Shown: positions 32,994 to 42,412 of the stretch, one piece after another
How the letters are laid out: every line of letters begins with the position of its first letter
Position numbering within the stretch: position 1 is the stretch's first letter
Assembly: GCF_003441595.1 (NCBI RefSeq)
Contig: NZ_CP031848.1
Location: 1,178,001 to 1,242,000 of the forward strand
DNA length: 64,000 bases
DNA from: Marinobacter sp. Arc7-DN-1
GTDB lineage: Bacteria; Pseudomonadota; Gammaproteobacteria; Pseudomonadales; Oleiphilaceae
Direction: 5' to 3'
The notes under the pieces: generated by a model
Seen by the model: only the letters and a program-made list of their open reading frames with translations
Databases searched by the model: none
What the model was told of the DNA's origin: nothing
Translations under genes and position numbers: made by a program

Positions 32994-33593
32994 TTGCAAA
33001 TTGTTGGACTGACAGGTGGCATCGGCTCCGGTAAGTCAACGGTGGCGCGCCTGTTTGGGGATCTGGGGGTGCACTGGGTGGATGCCGATGATGTGGCCCG
33101 GGAGGTTGTTGAACCGGGCACGCCTGCGCTGGCGCGGATTGCGGAGCATTTTGGCGAGGGGATTTTGACTGCCGAGGGTGCTTTGGATCGGGGCCAGCTT
33201 CGTACCATCGTCTTTCAGGAGCCCGAAGAGCGGGCTTGGCTTGAGTCGCTGTTGCATCCGATCATTCGGGAAGAACTGATTCGGCAGTTACATCCGGACA
33301 ATTACCAGCTTCCCTATGTGCTTCTGGTCTCCCCTCTCCTCCTCGAGACCGACCAACACGAACTCGTTGATCGCATTGTCGTGATCGATGTCCCCACAGA
33401 TGTCCAGATCGAACGCACCATGGCCCGGGACACGAACTCCCGTGAGCAGGTTGAGCGGATTATTGCGGCGCAGATGCCGCGGGAGCAGCGGCTTGGGCGT
33501 GCGGACGCTATAATTGACAATAACCGCCCTTTGGATGAGGTGGCGCGCCAGGTGCGTGAGCTGCATGAACGATTGTTGGTGGATTTTGGCTGA
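32994..33593 (+). CDS. coaE: Dephospho-CoA kinase
   Basis: 199 residues. Walker A GLTGGIGSGKSTVARLFGDL, then WVDADDVAREVVEPGTPAL, the family VSPLLLET segment and RDTNSREQVERIIAAQM. CoaE adds the last phosphate in coenzyme A synthesis. The TTG at 32994 gives LQIVGLTGGIGSGKS; it commonly follows pilD in this group. Confidence 0.94.
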   Translation: MQIVGLTGGIGSGKSTVARLFGDLGVHWVDADDVAREVVEPGTPALARIAEHFGEGILTAEGALDRGQLRTIVFQEPEERAWLESLLHPIIREELIRQLHPDNYQLPYVLLVSPLLLETDQHELVDRIVVIDVPTDVQIERTMARDTNSREQVERIIAAQMPREQRLGRADAIIDNNRPLDEVARQVRELHERLLVDFG

Positions 33594-34680
33594 CGGGTCT
33601 TTCCGCTTCCGGCTTGCAGGTCTGGCGGCTGCGTTCACTCTGACTTTCCCTTCTCCCAGCTACAGCATCGAGCGGGTGTTTGAGGTGAAGGAGCGATCTG
33701 TGGCCGAGATTCTGTCGCCGGAGGCCCTGCCTATTGGGTTTTACACCTTTGAGCCGGATGAGTATTGGGCAGAGCCCAGGGATTCGTATTGGCTGAAATT
33801 CAGTAACTGGGTTCTGCGCCAGGAGCGCGTCCAGGGCCCCAGAATCCAGTCCCTGGGCCAGTGGGCAGACCGAACGCTTTCAGGCAGCAACTACGATCTT
33901 CCCAATAATGAAAGCTACCTGCGCATTGGTTTTGCCACCGAGTCGGAATATGGAGATCCGGCGCAGTTTAAGCCGGAGGCGCGGTTCCGGCTGGATATTC
34001 CGACAACCAAGCAAAAACTTCGGCTGGTTATTGAGAGCGAAAGCGAGGAGCTGATTCCCCTCGAGGAACGCCAGCGCTACCGGCAACTTACCGAGCCTGA
34101 ACGCTCAGACACTGAAGCCACGGGCGCCCTGCGTTACCTGACGGAGGTGGGTGACGCCATCAATTTCTCCAATGACGTGGGTGTGCGCCTGCGGATTCCC
34201 GCGGATGCCTTCTGGCGGGCGACGGCGAAGAAGCGGTGGCGGCTGGACGACAAGTGGGTTCTGAACGCGCAGCAACGCTTTTATTATTTCCACCAGGATG
34301 GCTGGGGGGAGCGAACCTGGATTGATGCCGGGCGGCCGGTGGGGAAAGGCTGGTACTTTCGGTCCTCATCCGAGCTGGAATGGGTGCACCGGGACCGGAA
34401 ATTTGTGGCTGCGCAGATTTTCAGCCTGCGAAAGCGTACAAATAACCGGCTGGTTGTCACGCCCCGGCTGGGGGTGCTGGGCGAAAGCCAGCCTTCCTGG
34501 CGCACCACCTCGGTGTTCGGGGACCTGACCTTTCGGTACCGGCTGCACAGCAACTGGCTGTATGCCGAGCTGATTCCGGCGCTGGAATTCCCCAGGGAGG
34601 AGAGCTCCAAGGACCGGGCTTCGGTGATTTTCCGGGTGGAGATGTTTTTCTCCGGTATTATTGAAGGTGATCGCCTTTGA
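33565..34680 (+). CDS. Predicted secreted protein of unknown function downstream of coaE
   Basis: Up to 371 residues. From a TTG at 33586 (behind GGTGGA) the product would begin LADGSFRFRLAGLAAAFTLT, a signal peptide; ATG at 33565 is an alternative. Either way it overlaps the coaE stop, so it is in the operon. The mature part is rich in Trp, Arg and Tyr with beta-strand periodicity (WVLNAQQRFYYFHQDGWGER), suggesting an outer-membrane barrel. No family recognised. Confidence 0.7.
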   Translation: MNDCWWILADGSFRFRLAGLAAAFTLTFPSPSYSIERVFEVKERSVAEILSPEALPIGFYTFEPDEYWAEPRDSYWLKFSNWVLRQERVQGPRIQSLGQWADRTLSGSNYDLPNNESYLRIGFATESEYGDPAQFKPEARFRLDIPTTKQKLRLVIESESEELIPLEERQRYRQLTEPERSDTEATGALRYLTEVGDAINFSNDVGVRLRIPADAFWRATAKKRWRLDDKWVLNAQQRFYYFHQDGWGERTWIDAGRPVGKGWYFRSSSELEWVHRDRKFVAAQIFSLRKRTNNRLVVTPRLGVLGESQPSWRTTSVFGDLTFRYRLHSNWLYAELIPALEFPREESSKDRASVIFRVEMFFSGIIEGDRL

Positions 34681-34683
34681 AGC

Positions 34684-34857
34684 AGGGGGCAGAAGAACGC
34701 TTTCTTCTGACTCCGGGTTAAGCTGAAAGAGGGGTCAGATGAAGGTTTTCTTCTGACTCCGGGTTAAGCTGAAAGAGGGGTCAGATGAAGGTTTTCATCT
34801 GACCCCGGGTTAGACGCTGAACATGGGGTCAGAAGACGGCGTTCTTCTGACCCCGGA
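34684..34857. repeat. Cluster of four family A hairpins including a mismatched hybrid
   Basis: A decayed GAAGAA hairpin (ends GGGGGCAG and TGACTCC), a hybrid with a GATGAA left arm and a TTCTTC right arm, a matched GATGAA hairpin and a GAAGAC/TTCTTC hairpin. Spacer GGGTTAAGCTGAAAGAGG is repeated. The hybrid shows arm types can be mixed. Confidence 0.85.
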
Positions 34858-34886
34858 GTTTGCGGTGTTCCGTTCCGGAGTTTTAG

Positions 34887-35633
34887 ATGTCCCGACACCC
34901 CTCAAAACCTGCCGCCGAGGCCCTCACGCTCACCCCGGTTGCCATTACCCGTTCCTGCTTCCGGGACAAGTTCGGGGTGCCGCGCCAGCCGGGGCTGACC
35001 CGCCATGCCCGGGCCGATCTGGTCATCCAGTCGCCGTTTGACCGGGAGGATGCGTTCCGGGGTCTGGAGACCGCCAGCCATCTGTGGCTCACCTTTCAGT
35101 TTCATGAGGCGGTGCGTGCCGAGTGGCGGCCGGTGGTGCGCCCTCCCCGGCTTGGCGGTAACCGGAAGATGGGCGTGTTTGCCAGCCGTTCGCCATTTCG
35201 TCCCAACAGTCTTGGCCTGTCGGTGGTTCGCAATGAGGGGCTTTTGCGGGTAGATGGCCAGCTCATTCTTCGCATCAGCGATCATGACCTGATCGACGGC
35301 ACACCGATTCTCGATATCAAGCCCTACCTGCCCTTTGCCGATTCCGTGCCGGAGGCCACCCTGGGCTGGGCCGATTCACCGCCCACTGAAGAAAGGCTGG
35401 AGGTGGTGTTCCTGCCAGAAGCGGAGCAGCAGATCCTCGAGCTGCCACCGGAACACTACCCGGCATTGCGCCCCCTGATTGAGGATGTCGTGGGTTATGA
35501 CCCGCGCCCTTCCTTTCGCCGGGGGCGGGAGGAAGATCGCATTTACGGTGCCCACCTGTACGACCTGAATGTGCGCTTCCGATTTGTGAATGATCGTTCA
35601 TGGAAACGTGTCGAAGTGCTAACGGTCTGTTAA
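34887..35633 (+). CDS. trmO: tRNA (N6-threonylcarbamoyladenosine37-N6)-methyltransferase TrmO
   Basis: 248 residues of the TsaA/TrmO family: LTPVAITRSCFRDKFGVPRQ, LETASHLWLTFQFHEA, RPPRLGGNRKMGVFASRSPF, RPNSLGLSVVR, ISDHDLIDGTPILDIKPYLP. TrmO methylates t6A37 of some threonine tRNAs using SAM. Length suits the long proteobacterial form. Confidence 0.94.
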   Translation: MSRHPSKPAAEALTLTPVAITRSCFRDKFGVPRQPGLTRHARADLVIQSPFDREDAFRGLETASHLWLTFQFHEAVRAEWRPVVRPPRLGGNRKMGVFASRSPFRPNSLGLSVVRNEGLLRVDGQLILRISDHDLIDGTPILDIKPYLPFADSVPEATLGWADSPPTEERLEVVFLPEAEQQILELPPEHYPALRPLIEDVVGYDPRPSFRRGREEDRIYGAHLYDLNVRFRFVNDRSWKRVEVLTVC

Positions 35634-35676
35634 ACTCCCTCTGGTGATTTTGTAGTCGACACAGGGAATTTGTGCC

Positions 35677-38028
35677 TTGCCTTCAAAGCAGCTATTCGAA
35701 CGATTGGGAATACGGCCATTGGCGGCAAGACTGCTCGCCTATGTATTGCTGTTCAGCCTTCTCTTATCCCTGGTGGCCACCGGCGTTCAGCTGATCGGCG
35801 AGTTTGAGCGCCGGAAGGCTGATCTGCTGAGTAATCAGACACGGGCCGCCGAACTGGTCTCCGGTAGCATGAGTAACAACATCTGGCTGATGAATTTCAG
35901 CGAGGTGGCCAACAGCCTGGATGACATGAAAGCGGTGCCCGCGATCCAGTATGCCCGGGTGGTCACCACCACTGGCGAGGAATTCAGCACCGGAACCTAT
36001 CCGGACGGCCGCGTTATCTCCCAGACCTTTCCCCTGGTGTTTGACCGCTCCACCATCCGCAGCCCCGAGAATGTGGGCACGCTGACCGTCACCTCCTCCA
36101 TTGACCAGATCTACGCAGAGCTCTGGAACCGGGCGCTATTGAACCTGTTGTTCCAGTCCATTGTGGTGATGCTGGGTACCCTGGGATTATTGGTGATTGT
36201 TCGCCTGACCCTGTCCCGGCACCTGGAATCCATGGCCGACTACGCGGCACGGCTGAACCTGGATGCTCTGGTGGACCCGCTGAAGCTGAAACGCAAGGCC
36301 CTGAAAACGCCGGACGAACTCTCCGAGCTGGAACAGGCCCTGAACAAGATGCGCCTGCAGATTCTGGAAGACACCCGCTCCCTGCGCCAGACCACCATCC
36401 AGTCCCAGGACGAGCGGGATGAGGCGGTTCGGGCCAATCACGCCAAGAACCAGTTCCTGGCCAATGTCAGCCACGAACTGAGAACCCCCCTGCAATCGGT
36501 TCTGGGGTACGCCAACCTGCTGACGGACACGCCTCTGGATCAGGAACAGCGGGAGTATGTGCAAACGCTGCTGAGCGCCTCGGAGAGCCTTTCCGCCATC
36601 ATCAACGACCTGCTGGACATTTCCAGCATGGAAGCCGGAAAACTGGTGCTGGATGACATTCCCTTTGATCTGCGGGAAACCCTGAACGATCTGGTGCATA
36701 TGCTCGGCGCGCGGGCCCGGGAGAAAAGGCTGGCCCTGGAGCTGCGCATCGACGAGAACCTGCCCTGGGCTTTGAAGGGCGACCCGGTGCGGATTCGCCA
36801 GATCCTGCTTAACCTCACCTCCAACGCTATCAAGTTTACCGATTCCGGCCATGTGCTGATCAGCATTGAGATGCTGGGCCGCCGGGACGACCAGGCCCGG
36901 ATTCGCTTGGCGGTGGAAGATACTGGCGTCGGCATCAATCCGGAAGACGTGCCTCTGGTTTATGAGCCTTATGTGCAGTTGGGCCAGCAGTTCCAGCGCC
37001 AGCTCCCCGGCGCCGGTCTGGGTCTGACCATTTGCCGGCAGCTGGTGAACCTGATGGACGGCTCGCTGGATCTGGAGAGCCGGCCCGGCGAAGGCTCCAC
37101 GTTCTGGATAGAACTAACCCTGCCAGTTGCCCCGGAGAACGCCACCCGCGTTCGGCCGGATACCCGGATGGTGAGGAATCGCCGGATTCTGGTGGTGGAC
37201 TCCTACGAGCTCTCCCGCAAGATCACCCTGGAAATGCTGTCGCGCCACGAGGTGCACATTGAGGCGGTGAAGTCTGCCGGTGAGGCACTGACGTCCCTGC
37301 GCACGGCGTTTGATGGCCTGCAGCCGTTCGACGCCATTATTCTGGACGGCTTTGTGCCGGATATGGACAGCGACCTGCTGTGCCGGCAGATCCGCAGCAA
37401 CCCGCTGTGGGCGGATATGCGCCTGCTGATTCTCTCGTCCAACCCCCAGCGGGGCGATGCCGAGCATTTCCGCCAGGCAGGCGCGGATGCCTTCCTCAGC
37501 AAATCACTGCGGGAATCCTGCCTGACACCGATTCTGAACCAGTTGTTTGCGGATGCCGCCAGGCAGGACCGGCGCTTCCTGACCCGTTTCTCCCTGCAGG
37601 CGGTAACCGATACCGCCCGGCGGCGCGAGTTGCCCTGCGGCCGCATGAAGGTGCTTTTGGTGGAAGACAACCCGGTAAACCGCACGCTTACCCGCCGGCT
37701 TCTGGAGAAGCTGGGTTGTGATGTGATGACGGCCAACGACGGCGAGGCCGCCGCCAGCCTGTGGCAATGGCACCCGTTCGACCTGATCTTCATGGATTGT
37801 GTGATGCCCCGCGTGGACGGTTTTGAGGCTACGCGCAGGCTCCGGGAATGGGAACAGGGACATAATCGGGAACGGATTCCGGTGGTAGCCCTGACCGCCA
37901 GCGCCATGGAAGAAGATGAGGAACGCTGCCGCCGTTCCGGCATGGATTTGTTTGTTGCCAAGCCTGTCAATATTGAAATGCTACGGGCAGTACTGGAACA
38001 ATACTGTAAAGCGTCCGCCGCCTCCTGA
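35677..38028 (+). CDS. Hybrid sensor histidine kinase with two receiver domains (BarA/GacS-like)
   Basis: 783 residues. TM1 near 20-38, a periplasmic sensor of about 120 residues, TM2 near 155-172, a dimerisation helix with NQFLANVSHELRTPLQSVLG (phosphorylated His), an ATPase domain (NAIKFTDSG, DTGVGINPED, GAGLGLTICRQL), a first receiver (ILVVDSYELSRK, IILDGFVPD) and a second receiver (VLLVEDNPVNRT, LIFMDCVMPRVDG). TTG start at 35677 with AGGGA 9 nt ahead. No Hpt domain, so a separate phosphotransfer partner is expected. Confidence 0.92.
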   Translation: MPSKQLFERLGIRPLAARLLAYVLLFSLLLSLVATGVQLIGEFERRKADLLSNQTRAAELVSGSMSNNIWLMNFSEVANSLDDMKAVPAIQYARVVTTTGEEFSTGTYPDGRVISQTFPLVFDRSTIRSPENVGTLTVTSSIDQIYAELWNRALLNLLFQSIVVMLGTLGLLVIVRLTLSRHLESMADYAARLNLDALVDPLKLKRKALKTPDELSELEQALNKMRLQILEDTRSLRQTTIQSQDERDEAVRANHAKNQFLANVSHELRTPLQSVLGYANLLTDTPLDQEQREYVQTLLSASESLSAIINDLLDISSMEAGKLVLDDIPFDLRETLNDLVHMLGARAREKRLALELRIDENLPWALKGDPVRIRQILLNLTSNAIKFTDSGHVLISIEMLGRRDDQARIRLAVEDTGVGINPEDVPLVYEPYVQLGQQFQRQLPGAGLGLTICRQLVNLMDGSLDLESRPGEGSTFWIELTLPVAPENATRVRPDTRMVRNRRILVVDSYELSRKITLEMLSRHEVHIEAVKSAGEALTSLRTAFDGLQPFDAIILDGFVPDMDSDLLCRQIRSNPLWADMRLLILSSNPQRGDAEHFRQAGADAFLSKSLRESCLTPILNQLFADAARQDRRFLTRFSLQAVTDTARRRELPCGRMKVLLVEDNPVNRTLTRRLLEKLGCDVMTANDGEAAASLWQWHPFDLIFMDCVMPRVDGFEATRRLREWEQGHNRERIPVVALTASAMEEDEERCRRSGMDLFVAKPVNIEMLRAVLEQYCKASAAS

Positions 38029-38076
38029 ACCGGTGGCAAGGACATCCAGTAACGTTTCCAATACCTGAAGGCAGCC

Positions 38077-38265
38077 ATGAACGTTGAATGCCCAACCTGT
38101 AAAAAATCCGTGGAATGGACGGAATCCAACCCCTGGCGCCCGTTCTGTTCGGAGCGCTGCAAGATGATCGATCTGGGGGCCTGGGCCAACGAGGAATACC
38201 GGGTACCGGCCGAGAACGTATCGCCAGAGGACCTGGACCAGGGCGGAGAAAACACCCGGCACTGA
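38077..38265 (+). CDS. yacG: DNA gyrase inhibitor YacG
   Basis: 62 residues with the four zinc-binding cysteines CPTCKK...PFCSERC and the family tail [16 protein letters not shown]. YacG binds GyrB and blocks DNA binding. In many gammaproteobacteria it follows coaE in the pil operon. Confidence 0.95.
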   Translation: MNVECPTCKKSVEWTESNPWRPFCSERCKMIDLGAWANEEYRVPAENVSPEDLDQGGENTRH

Positions 38266-38388
38266 ATTCCTGAATCCAAAAACAGAAACAAGAGGTTAAC
38301 GGGGACTTACCGGCTTTTAAGTTGAGTGGCCTCAGGCGCCCCGTTACCATACCGCCAAATCAATGAATAACTTACCGAAGGTGCACAC

Positions 38389-38949
38389 ATGAAAGCGTCC
38401 CGGATTTCCCTGATGATTCTCTCCCTGGCTGCCGCGCCCGCGTTTGCAGGTGATGTTGACCTGAGCCTTACCAATGATTCGGTGAAAGGCCAGGTGAATT
38501 TCTTCGGCACCAACAACGATCTCCAGTTGGGCACCGGCTACACTTACCGAGAAGGCGGCCGCGACATTTTCAACGTGGATTTCCATGCTCAGGGTCGTAC
38601 CGCCCTGGGTAACCTGCCCACCACCGCCGGTATCGGTATGCGTGGCATCTACTGGGACCAGAGCCGGGCTGACGGCGGTGCCATTGGGCTTGGCGGTTTT
38701 GCCACCGTCAACATTCCGAACGTGCCGGGCCTGTCTTTCACCGGTGGTTTGCATTACGCCCCCAGCATTCTCTCCTTCGGCGACTCCGACGACATGACCA
38801 GCCTGGAGCTGAGGGGCAGCTATCGGGTGATCCGCAATGCCGAAGTGTTTGCCGGTTACCGTTACCTGAACACCGAGCTTGATCGCCCGCTGCGCGGTGA
38901 CGTGAACCTGGACGAAGGTGTCATGGCCGGCATGAAAATCTTCTTCTGA
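38389..38949 (+). CDS. YfaZ-family outer-membrane protein
   Basis: 186 residues. Signal peptide MKASRISLMILSLAAAPAFA, then GDVDLSLTNDSVKGQVNFFG and alternating strands, ending MAGMKIFF with a terminal Phe. YfaZ proteins are small predicted barrels of unknown substrate. A clear terminator follows. Confidence 0.8.
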   Translation: MKASRISLMILSLAAAPAFAGDVDLSLTNDSVKGQVNFFGTNNDLQLGTGYTYREGGRDIFNVDFHAQGRTALGNLPTTAGIGMRGIYWDQSRADGGAIGLGGFATVNIPNVPGLSFTGGLHYAPSILSFGDSDDMTSLELRGSYRVIRNAEVFAGYRYLNTELDRPLRGDVNLDEGVMAGMKIFF

Positions 38950-38966
38950 TTCCAGCCTTTCTGTAT

Positions 38967-39008
38967 CGGGCGCCTCCTCTCTCAACGGGAAACAGGCGCC
39001 CGTTTCAT
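38967..39008 (+). terminator. Rho-independent terminator after the YfaZ-like gene
   Basis: CGGGCGCCT (38967-38975) and AGGCGCCCG (38994-39002) form a 9-bp stem, followed by TTTC. Confidence 0.75.
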
Positions 39009-39103
39009 TGCTTTTTCGTGGCCCTTTCGTGCTTTTCCTCACGCTTTCCCGAGAATCCGACTGTTAGACTGTTTGCCTGTTAATTCTGCACGGATAGCCA
39101 GGC

Positions 39104-41275
39104 ATGCGATTCACTTTCGGTTTACTGCTCTGCTGCACACTGCTGCTCACCGCCGGATGCGGGAGCGGTGAGAGTGCCATTGAAGGAGCGCGCAACCAGC
39201 CCAACGACTTCGCCGGCAACAAAAATCCGGTAACCGACTTCAGCTCTGGCAGTACCGGCGACTCCACCAACGCCGGCGGCCTGGAAACCGACGAAGTCCG
39301 GGTTACCATGGAAGTGCCGGATGGCGTAACCGGCACTGGCGAATCAACCCGCCGTAACCTGAGAATCGTGCAACCAGACAGGGTGAGTGTTTACTACACC
39401 AACCCGGCCCTGCAGGTCCTGGACGAGCCCGCGATTTCCACCCGTACCGACAGCGAAGGCTTCACGATCATCAAGTTCACGGAGGGATTGCCCCTGGGCC
39501 CGGACGTCATCATTGATGCGGTTTATGGTAACACCCGCATGCGGGCCCTCGCCGCCGATGCCGACCGGGATGTGAAGGTGAACCCCTTCTCCGAGTACCT
39601 GGTGCGAAACGCCCTGAGCAGCTACACCGCCGGGGAATTCCAGGCCATTCTGGACTGTGTGGCCGATGCCAACGGTGAGCTGTGCCTGAACAAGTATGTG
39701 TGGTCCACCCTGGCCGACCAGGTTCACGACTTTGAGATCGACATTCCCTCCGGGGCCGACCTTCAGGATGCCCTGGACTTACTCTCCGCGCGGGGCGATT
39801 TCGCCCGTTACGTGAGCGCCATGGCCGGCTACGCGTTGCTGGGTGCGTCGTCCTCGGGCAAGATAAGCGCCAGCTCGGCGGACTACAACTCTATCTTCCT
39901 GGGCATCGAGCTGGGCCAGACCTTTTTGGAGCCCTCCCTGGCCGGCTCTGGCCAGTGGGGTGTTCGCACGACTCAGGAGGAAGTGCTGGAAGACACAAGC
40001 GGCATTGGCTATGTCTACCCGGCCCTGACCCTAGCCAGCTTTGATGCCTTCAATATCCGGGTCACGTCCCTGGCCAGTGACATTCCCTATGATCGTGAAG
40101 CGCTGATTCATCAGAAGGGCAATAATTTCTTTGAGCGCGGTTCGGATAACTGGGAGCGCAACACGCACTCCTCATCCCCGGGCGCCGCCACCCTGCTGGA
40201 AGACACTCGCCTGCTGGCCGGCCGTGCCCTGTTCCAGAGCATTACCGGCCGCGGCAGCTCAAAGATCATGGGCTGGACCCGCAACCCTTACTACCTCAAT
40301 GCCTTCACCAGCCTGCCTGTGGACGATACCACGGGGCCAGACCGGGTAATCAGCGGGTATTTCAGCGCAGGCAAGGCCATCGAGCTGGAGGCCGAAGGCG
40401 ACCAGTTACGGCGGCTCGGCACCCTGGAAGACCAGTATCTGTCAGTGCTCGAGATCAACCTGCTGCGCAAGGAAGGTTTCGACGCCAGCTCACTCAATGG
40501 CCGGAATTACAACATGCTTTACCTGGCAACCCGCTTCAGCGAGGCGGCGGTACCGATGGCGATTGAAACCGGGCTCGGCCAGTGGCAGATCGACTCGGGC
40601 ACCGTCAGCCAGTCCCAGACTTTCACGACCGTGCGCCGGGGCAATGCCGGCGGCGTGTCCACCAACGATACCGGCACGCGCACGGAATCCTGGACCCTTA
40701 GCAGCCGCACCTCAACGCTGAGCAAGGGCGAAGTGGACATTGGCCGGCTGAACCTGGACATAACCACCGCTTCAGGGGACTTCGAACAACCGGACATCGG
40801 CATCGGCGCCAGCACCCCTGATGGTACTCTGATGGCCTTCAACCTGGACGACAGCCCGCTAGGGGATGGATTGCTGATCGCCGCGGAGCAGACCGCCAAC
40901 AGCGCACCTTCCGCCGGCCAGTTCCGGCTGCAGGGTGTTGCGCTGGGACTGGCGCCGGATACCAACCGGCTCCGGCATTTCGACAATGCCCTGCTGACCA
41001 TCAACTCCTCCACGACAGCAACATTCTCGCCCATTGCCCTGGCCAGCAGCCATTCCGTAAACAATGAGACGGTGACAACGCCGGAACTTCAGGAGGATCC
41101 GGACATTGCCCTGACCTACACCCGGACCGGTGATGGCCGGGTCCGGTTCAGTGCCGGCAATCTGGTGCTCGAGGGCTTCCACACAGGCAGTCAGAACCAG
41201 TTCTACCTGAGGTTCCGGACCACGGAAGGCAACGAGGAACAGGCCGGCCTGGTCATCGCCACCCGCCTGCCCTGA
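39104..41275 (+). CDS. Large predicted lipoprotein of unknown function
   Basis: 723 residues. Lipobox LLLTAGC in the first 20 residues predicts an acylated Cys. After a Ser/Gly-rich linker (GSTGDSTNAGGLETDEVRVT) a carboxypeptidase-regulatory-like beta domain may follow (VRVTMEVPDGVTGTGESTRR), then a helical middle and a beta-rich C-terminus (TEEGNEEQ-type strand pattern near the end). No enzyme motif or family was recognised. Confidence 0.75.
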   Translation: MRFTFGLLLCCTLLLTAGCGSGESAIEGARNQPNDFAGNKNPVTDFSSGSTGDSTNAGGLETDEVRVTMEVPDGVTGTGESTRRNLRIVQPDRVSVYYTNPALQVLDEPAISTRTDSEGFTIIKFTEGLPLGPDVIIDAVYGNTRMRALAADADRDVKVNPFSEYLVRNALSSYTAGEFQAILDCVADANGELCLNKYVWSTLADQVHDFEIDIPSGADLQDALDLLSARGDFARYVSAMAGYALLGASSSGKISASSADYNSIFLGIELGQTFLEPSLAGSGQWGVRTTQEEVLEDTSGIGYVYPALTLASFDAFNIRVTSLASDIPYDREALIHQKGNNFFERGSDNWERNTHSSSPGAATLLEDTRLLAGRALFQSITGRGSSKIMGWTRNPYYLNAFTSLPVDDTTGPDRVISGYFSAGKAIELEAEGDQLRRLGTLEDQYLSVLEINLLRKEGFDASSLNGRNYNMLYLATRFSEAAVPMAIETGLGQWQIDSGTVSQSQTFTTVRRGNAGGVSTNDTGTRTESWTLSSRTSTLSKGEVDIGRLNLDITTASGDFEQPDIGIGASTPDGTLMAFNLDDSPLGDGLLIAAEQTANSAPSAGQFRLQGVALGLAPDTNRLRHFDNALLTINSSTTATFSPIALASSHSVNNETVTTPELQEDPDIALTYTRTGDGRVRFSAGNLVLEGFHTGSQNQFYLRFRTTEGNEEQAGLVIATRLP

Positions 41276-41367
41276 CGAGCTCTGGGCCAGGCGGTAAAAT
41301 CCAACAGGCAGACGCCTCCGTATAACCTGTTATAATTCTTGCCATATCGACTTTGACGAGAGGTTTT

Positions 41368-42303
41368 ATGTCTGCAGGTAAACGGGCGATGTTGCTGATG
41401 GCCCCCTTGATTGCGTTTGCGATCGGGGGCGGTTTCTATGTGCCACCGGAGGGTGGCGGGCAGAGCCGGTATGGCAACAGTGGATCAGAGCCCGCCCTGT
41501 CCTCCCTGCCGCCTTTGCCGGACTGGGCCAATGACGATCTGCCGGATTTTTCCAGGTACCGCGACACCACCGAGAAGAAAGCGGCGTTCTTCTCGTTTCT
41601 TTACCCTCGCATTGTTCTGGCCAACTCACGAATCCTTATTGAGCGCGACTACCTCGACAGCCTTGCCGGTAAGGAAGAATTGACCAGCAAGGAATACCGC
41701 TGGCTGGCCCGGCAGTCCGAGCGGCTGAGAGTGGATGCTGAACCCGGCAGTAAGGAGCAGTTAACGCTGCTGCGCAAGCGGCTGGATGTGATTCCGCCCT
41801 CGCTGATTCTGGCCCAGGCCGCCAATGAATCCGCCTGGGGCACCTCCCGCTTTGCCATCAAAGGCAACAACCTGTTCGGCCAGTGGTGCTTCTCGAAGGG
41901 CTGCGGCCTGGTACCACTTGGTCGTGCCGAGGGCGCAAGCCACGAGGTCGCCAGTTTCCCCTCGCCCTATCGCTCGGTGCGGGCCTATATCCAGAACCTG
42001 AACCGCCACCCCACCTACCAGCTGCTGAGAGACGTAAGGCTGAGGGATCGCCGCAACAATGGGCCACTCTCCGGCCTGGAGCTTGCCGAAGGCCTGCTTG
42101 GCTATTCCGAGCGTGGTGAGGAGTACGTAGAGGAGATCCGGGCGATGATTCACTACAACAATCTGGAATTTTATGACGACGACTTCCGGAGCGTGATCCG
42201 TGACCTGTCTCCGGACAGCCTTGAGCAACTGGCCTCTACCAAGGTGGAAACCGGACTGTTACCCCGCCAGTCATCACTGAGCAGTAACCCGGCTGAAGGT
42301 TAA
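41368..42303 (+). CDS. Bax-like glucosaminidase-domain protein
   Basis: 311 residues. A hydrophobic N-terminal anchor (MLLMAPLIAFAIGGGFYVPP), then the glucosaminidase core VIPPSLILAQAANESAWGTS, GNNLFGQWCFSKGCGLVP, YRSVRAYIQNLNRHPTYQLL and ALERGEEYVEEIR-like end. The catalytic Glu of NESAWG is present. The E. coli homologue Bax is thought to cut peptidoglycan. ATG at 41368 behind GAGAGG is preferred over TTG at 41353. Confidence 0.85.
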   Translation: MSAGKRAMLLMAPLIAFAIGGGFYVPPEGGGQSRYGNSGSEPALSSLPPLPDWANDDLPDFSRYRDTTEKKAAFFSFLYPRIVLANSRILIERDYLDSLAGKEELTSKEYRWLARQSERLRVDAEPGSKEQLTLLRKRLDVIPPSLILAQAANESAWGTSRFAIKGNNLFGQWCFSKGCGLVPLGRAEGASHEVASFPSPYRSVRAYIQNLNRHPTYQLLRDVRLRDRRNNGPLSGLELAEGLLGYSERGEEYVEEIRAMIHYNNLEFYDDDFRSVIRDLSPDSLEQLASTKVETGLLPRQSSLSSNPAEG

Positions 42304-42305
42304 AG

Positions 42306-42412
42306 CTGAAAATGGGGTCTGACCCCAGGGGGTCAAAAGCTGAAAATGGGGTCTGACCCCAGGGGGAAAGCTGAAAATGGGGTCTGACCCCAGGGGGTCA
42401 GACCCCTTCTTC
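42306..42412. repeat. Tandem GCTGAAAATGGGGTCTGACCCC units
   Basis: GCTGAAAATGGGGTCTGACC followed by CCAGGGGG occurs three times between the convergent Bax-like and LuxR genes, the last one completed by GGGGTCAGACCCC. Another local amplification of family A. Confidence 0.88.
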
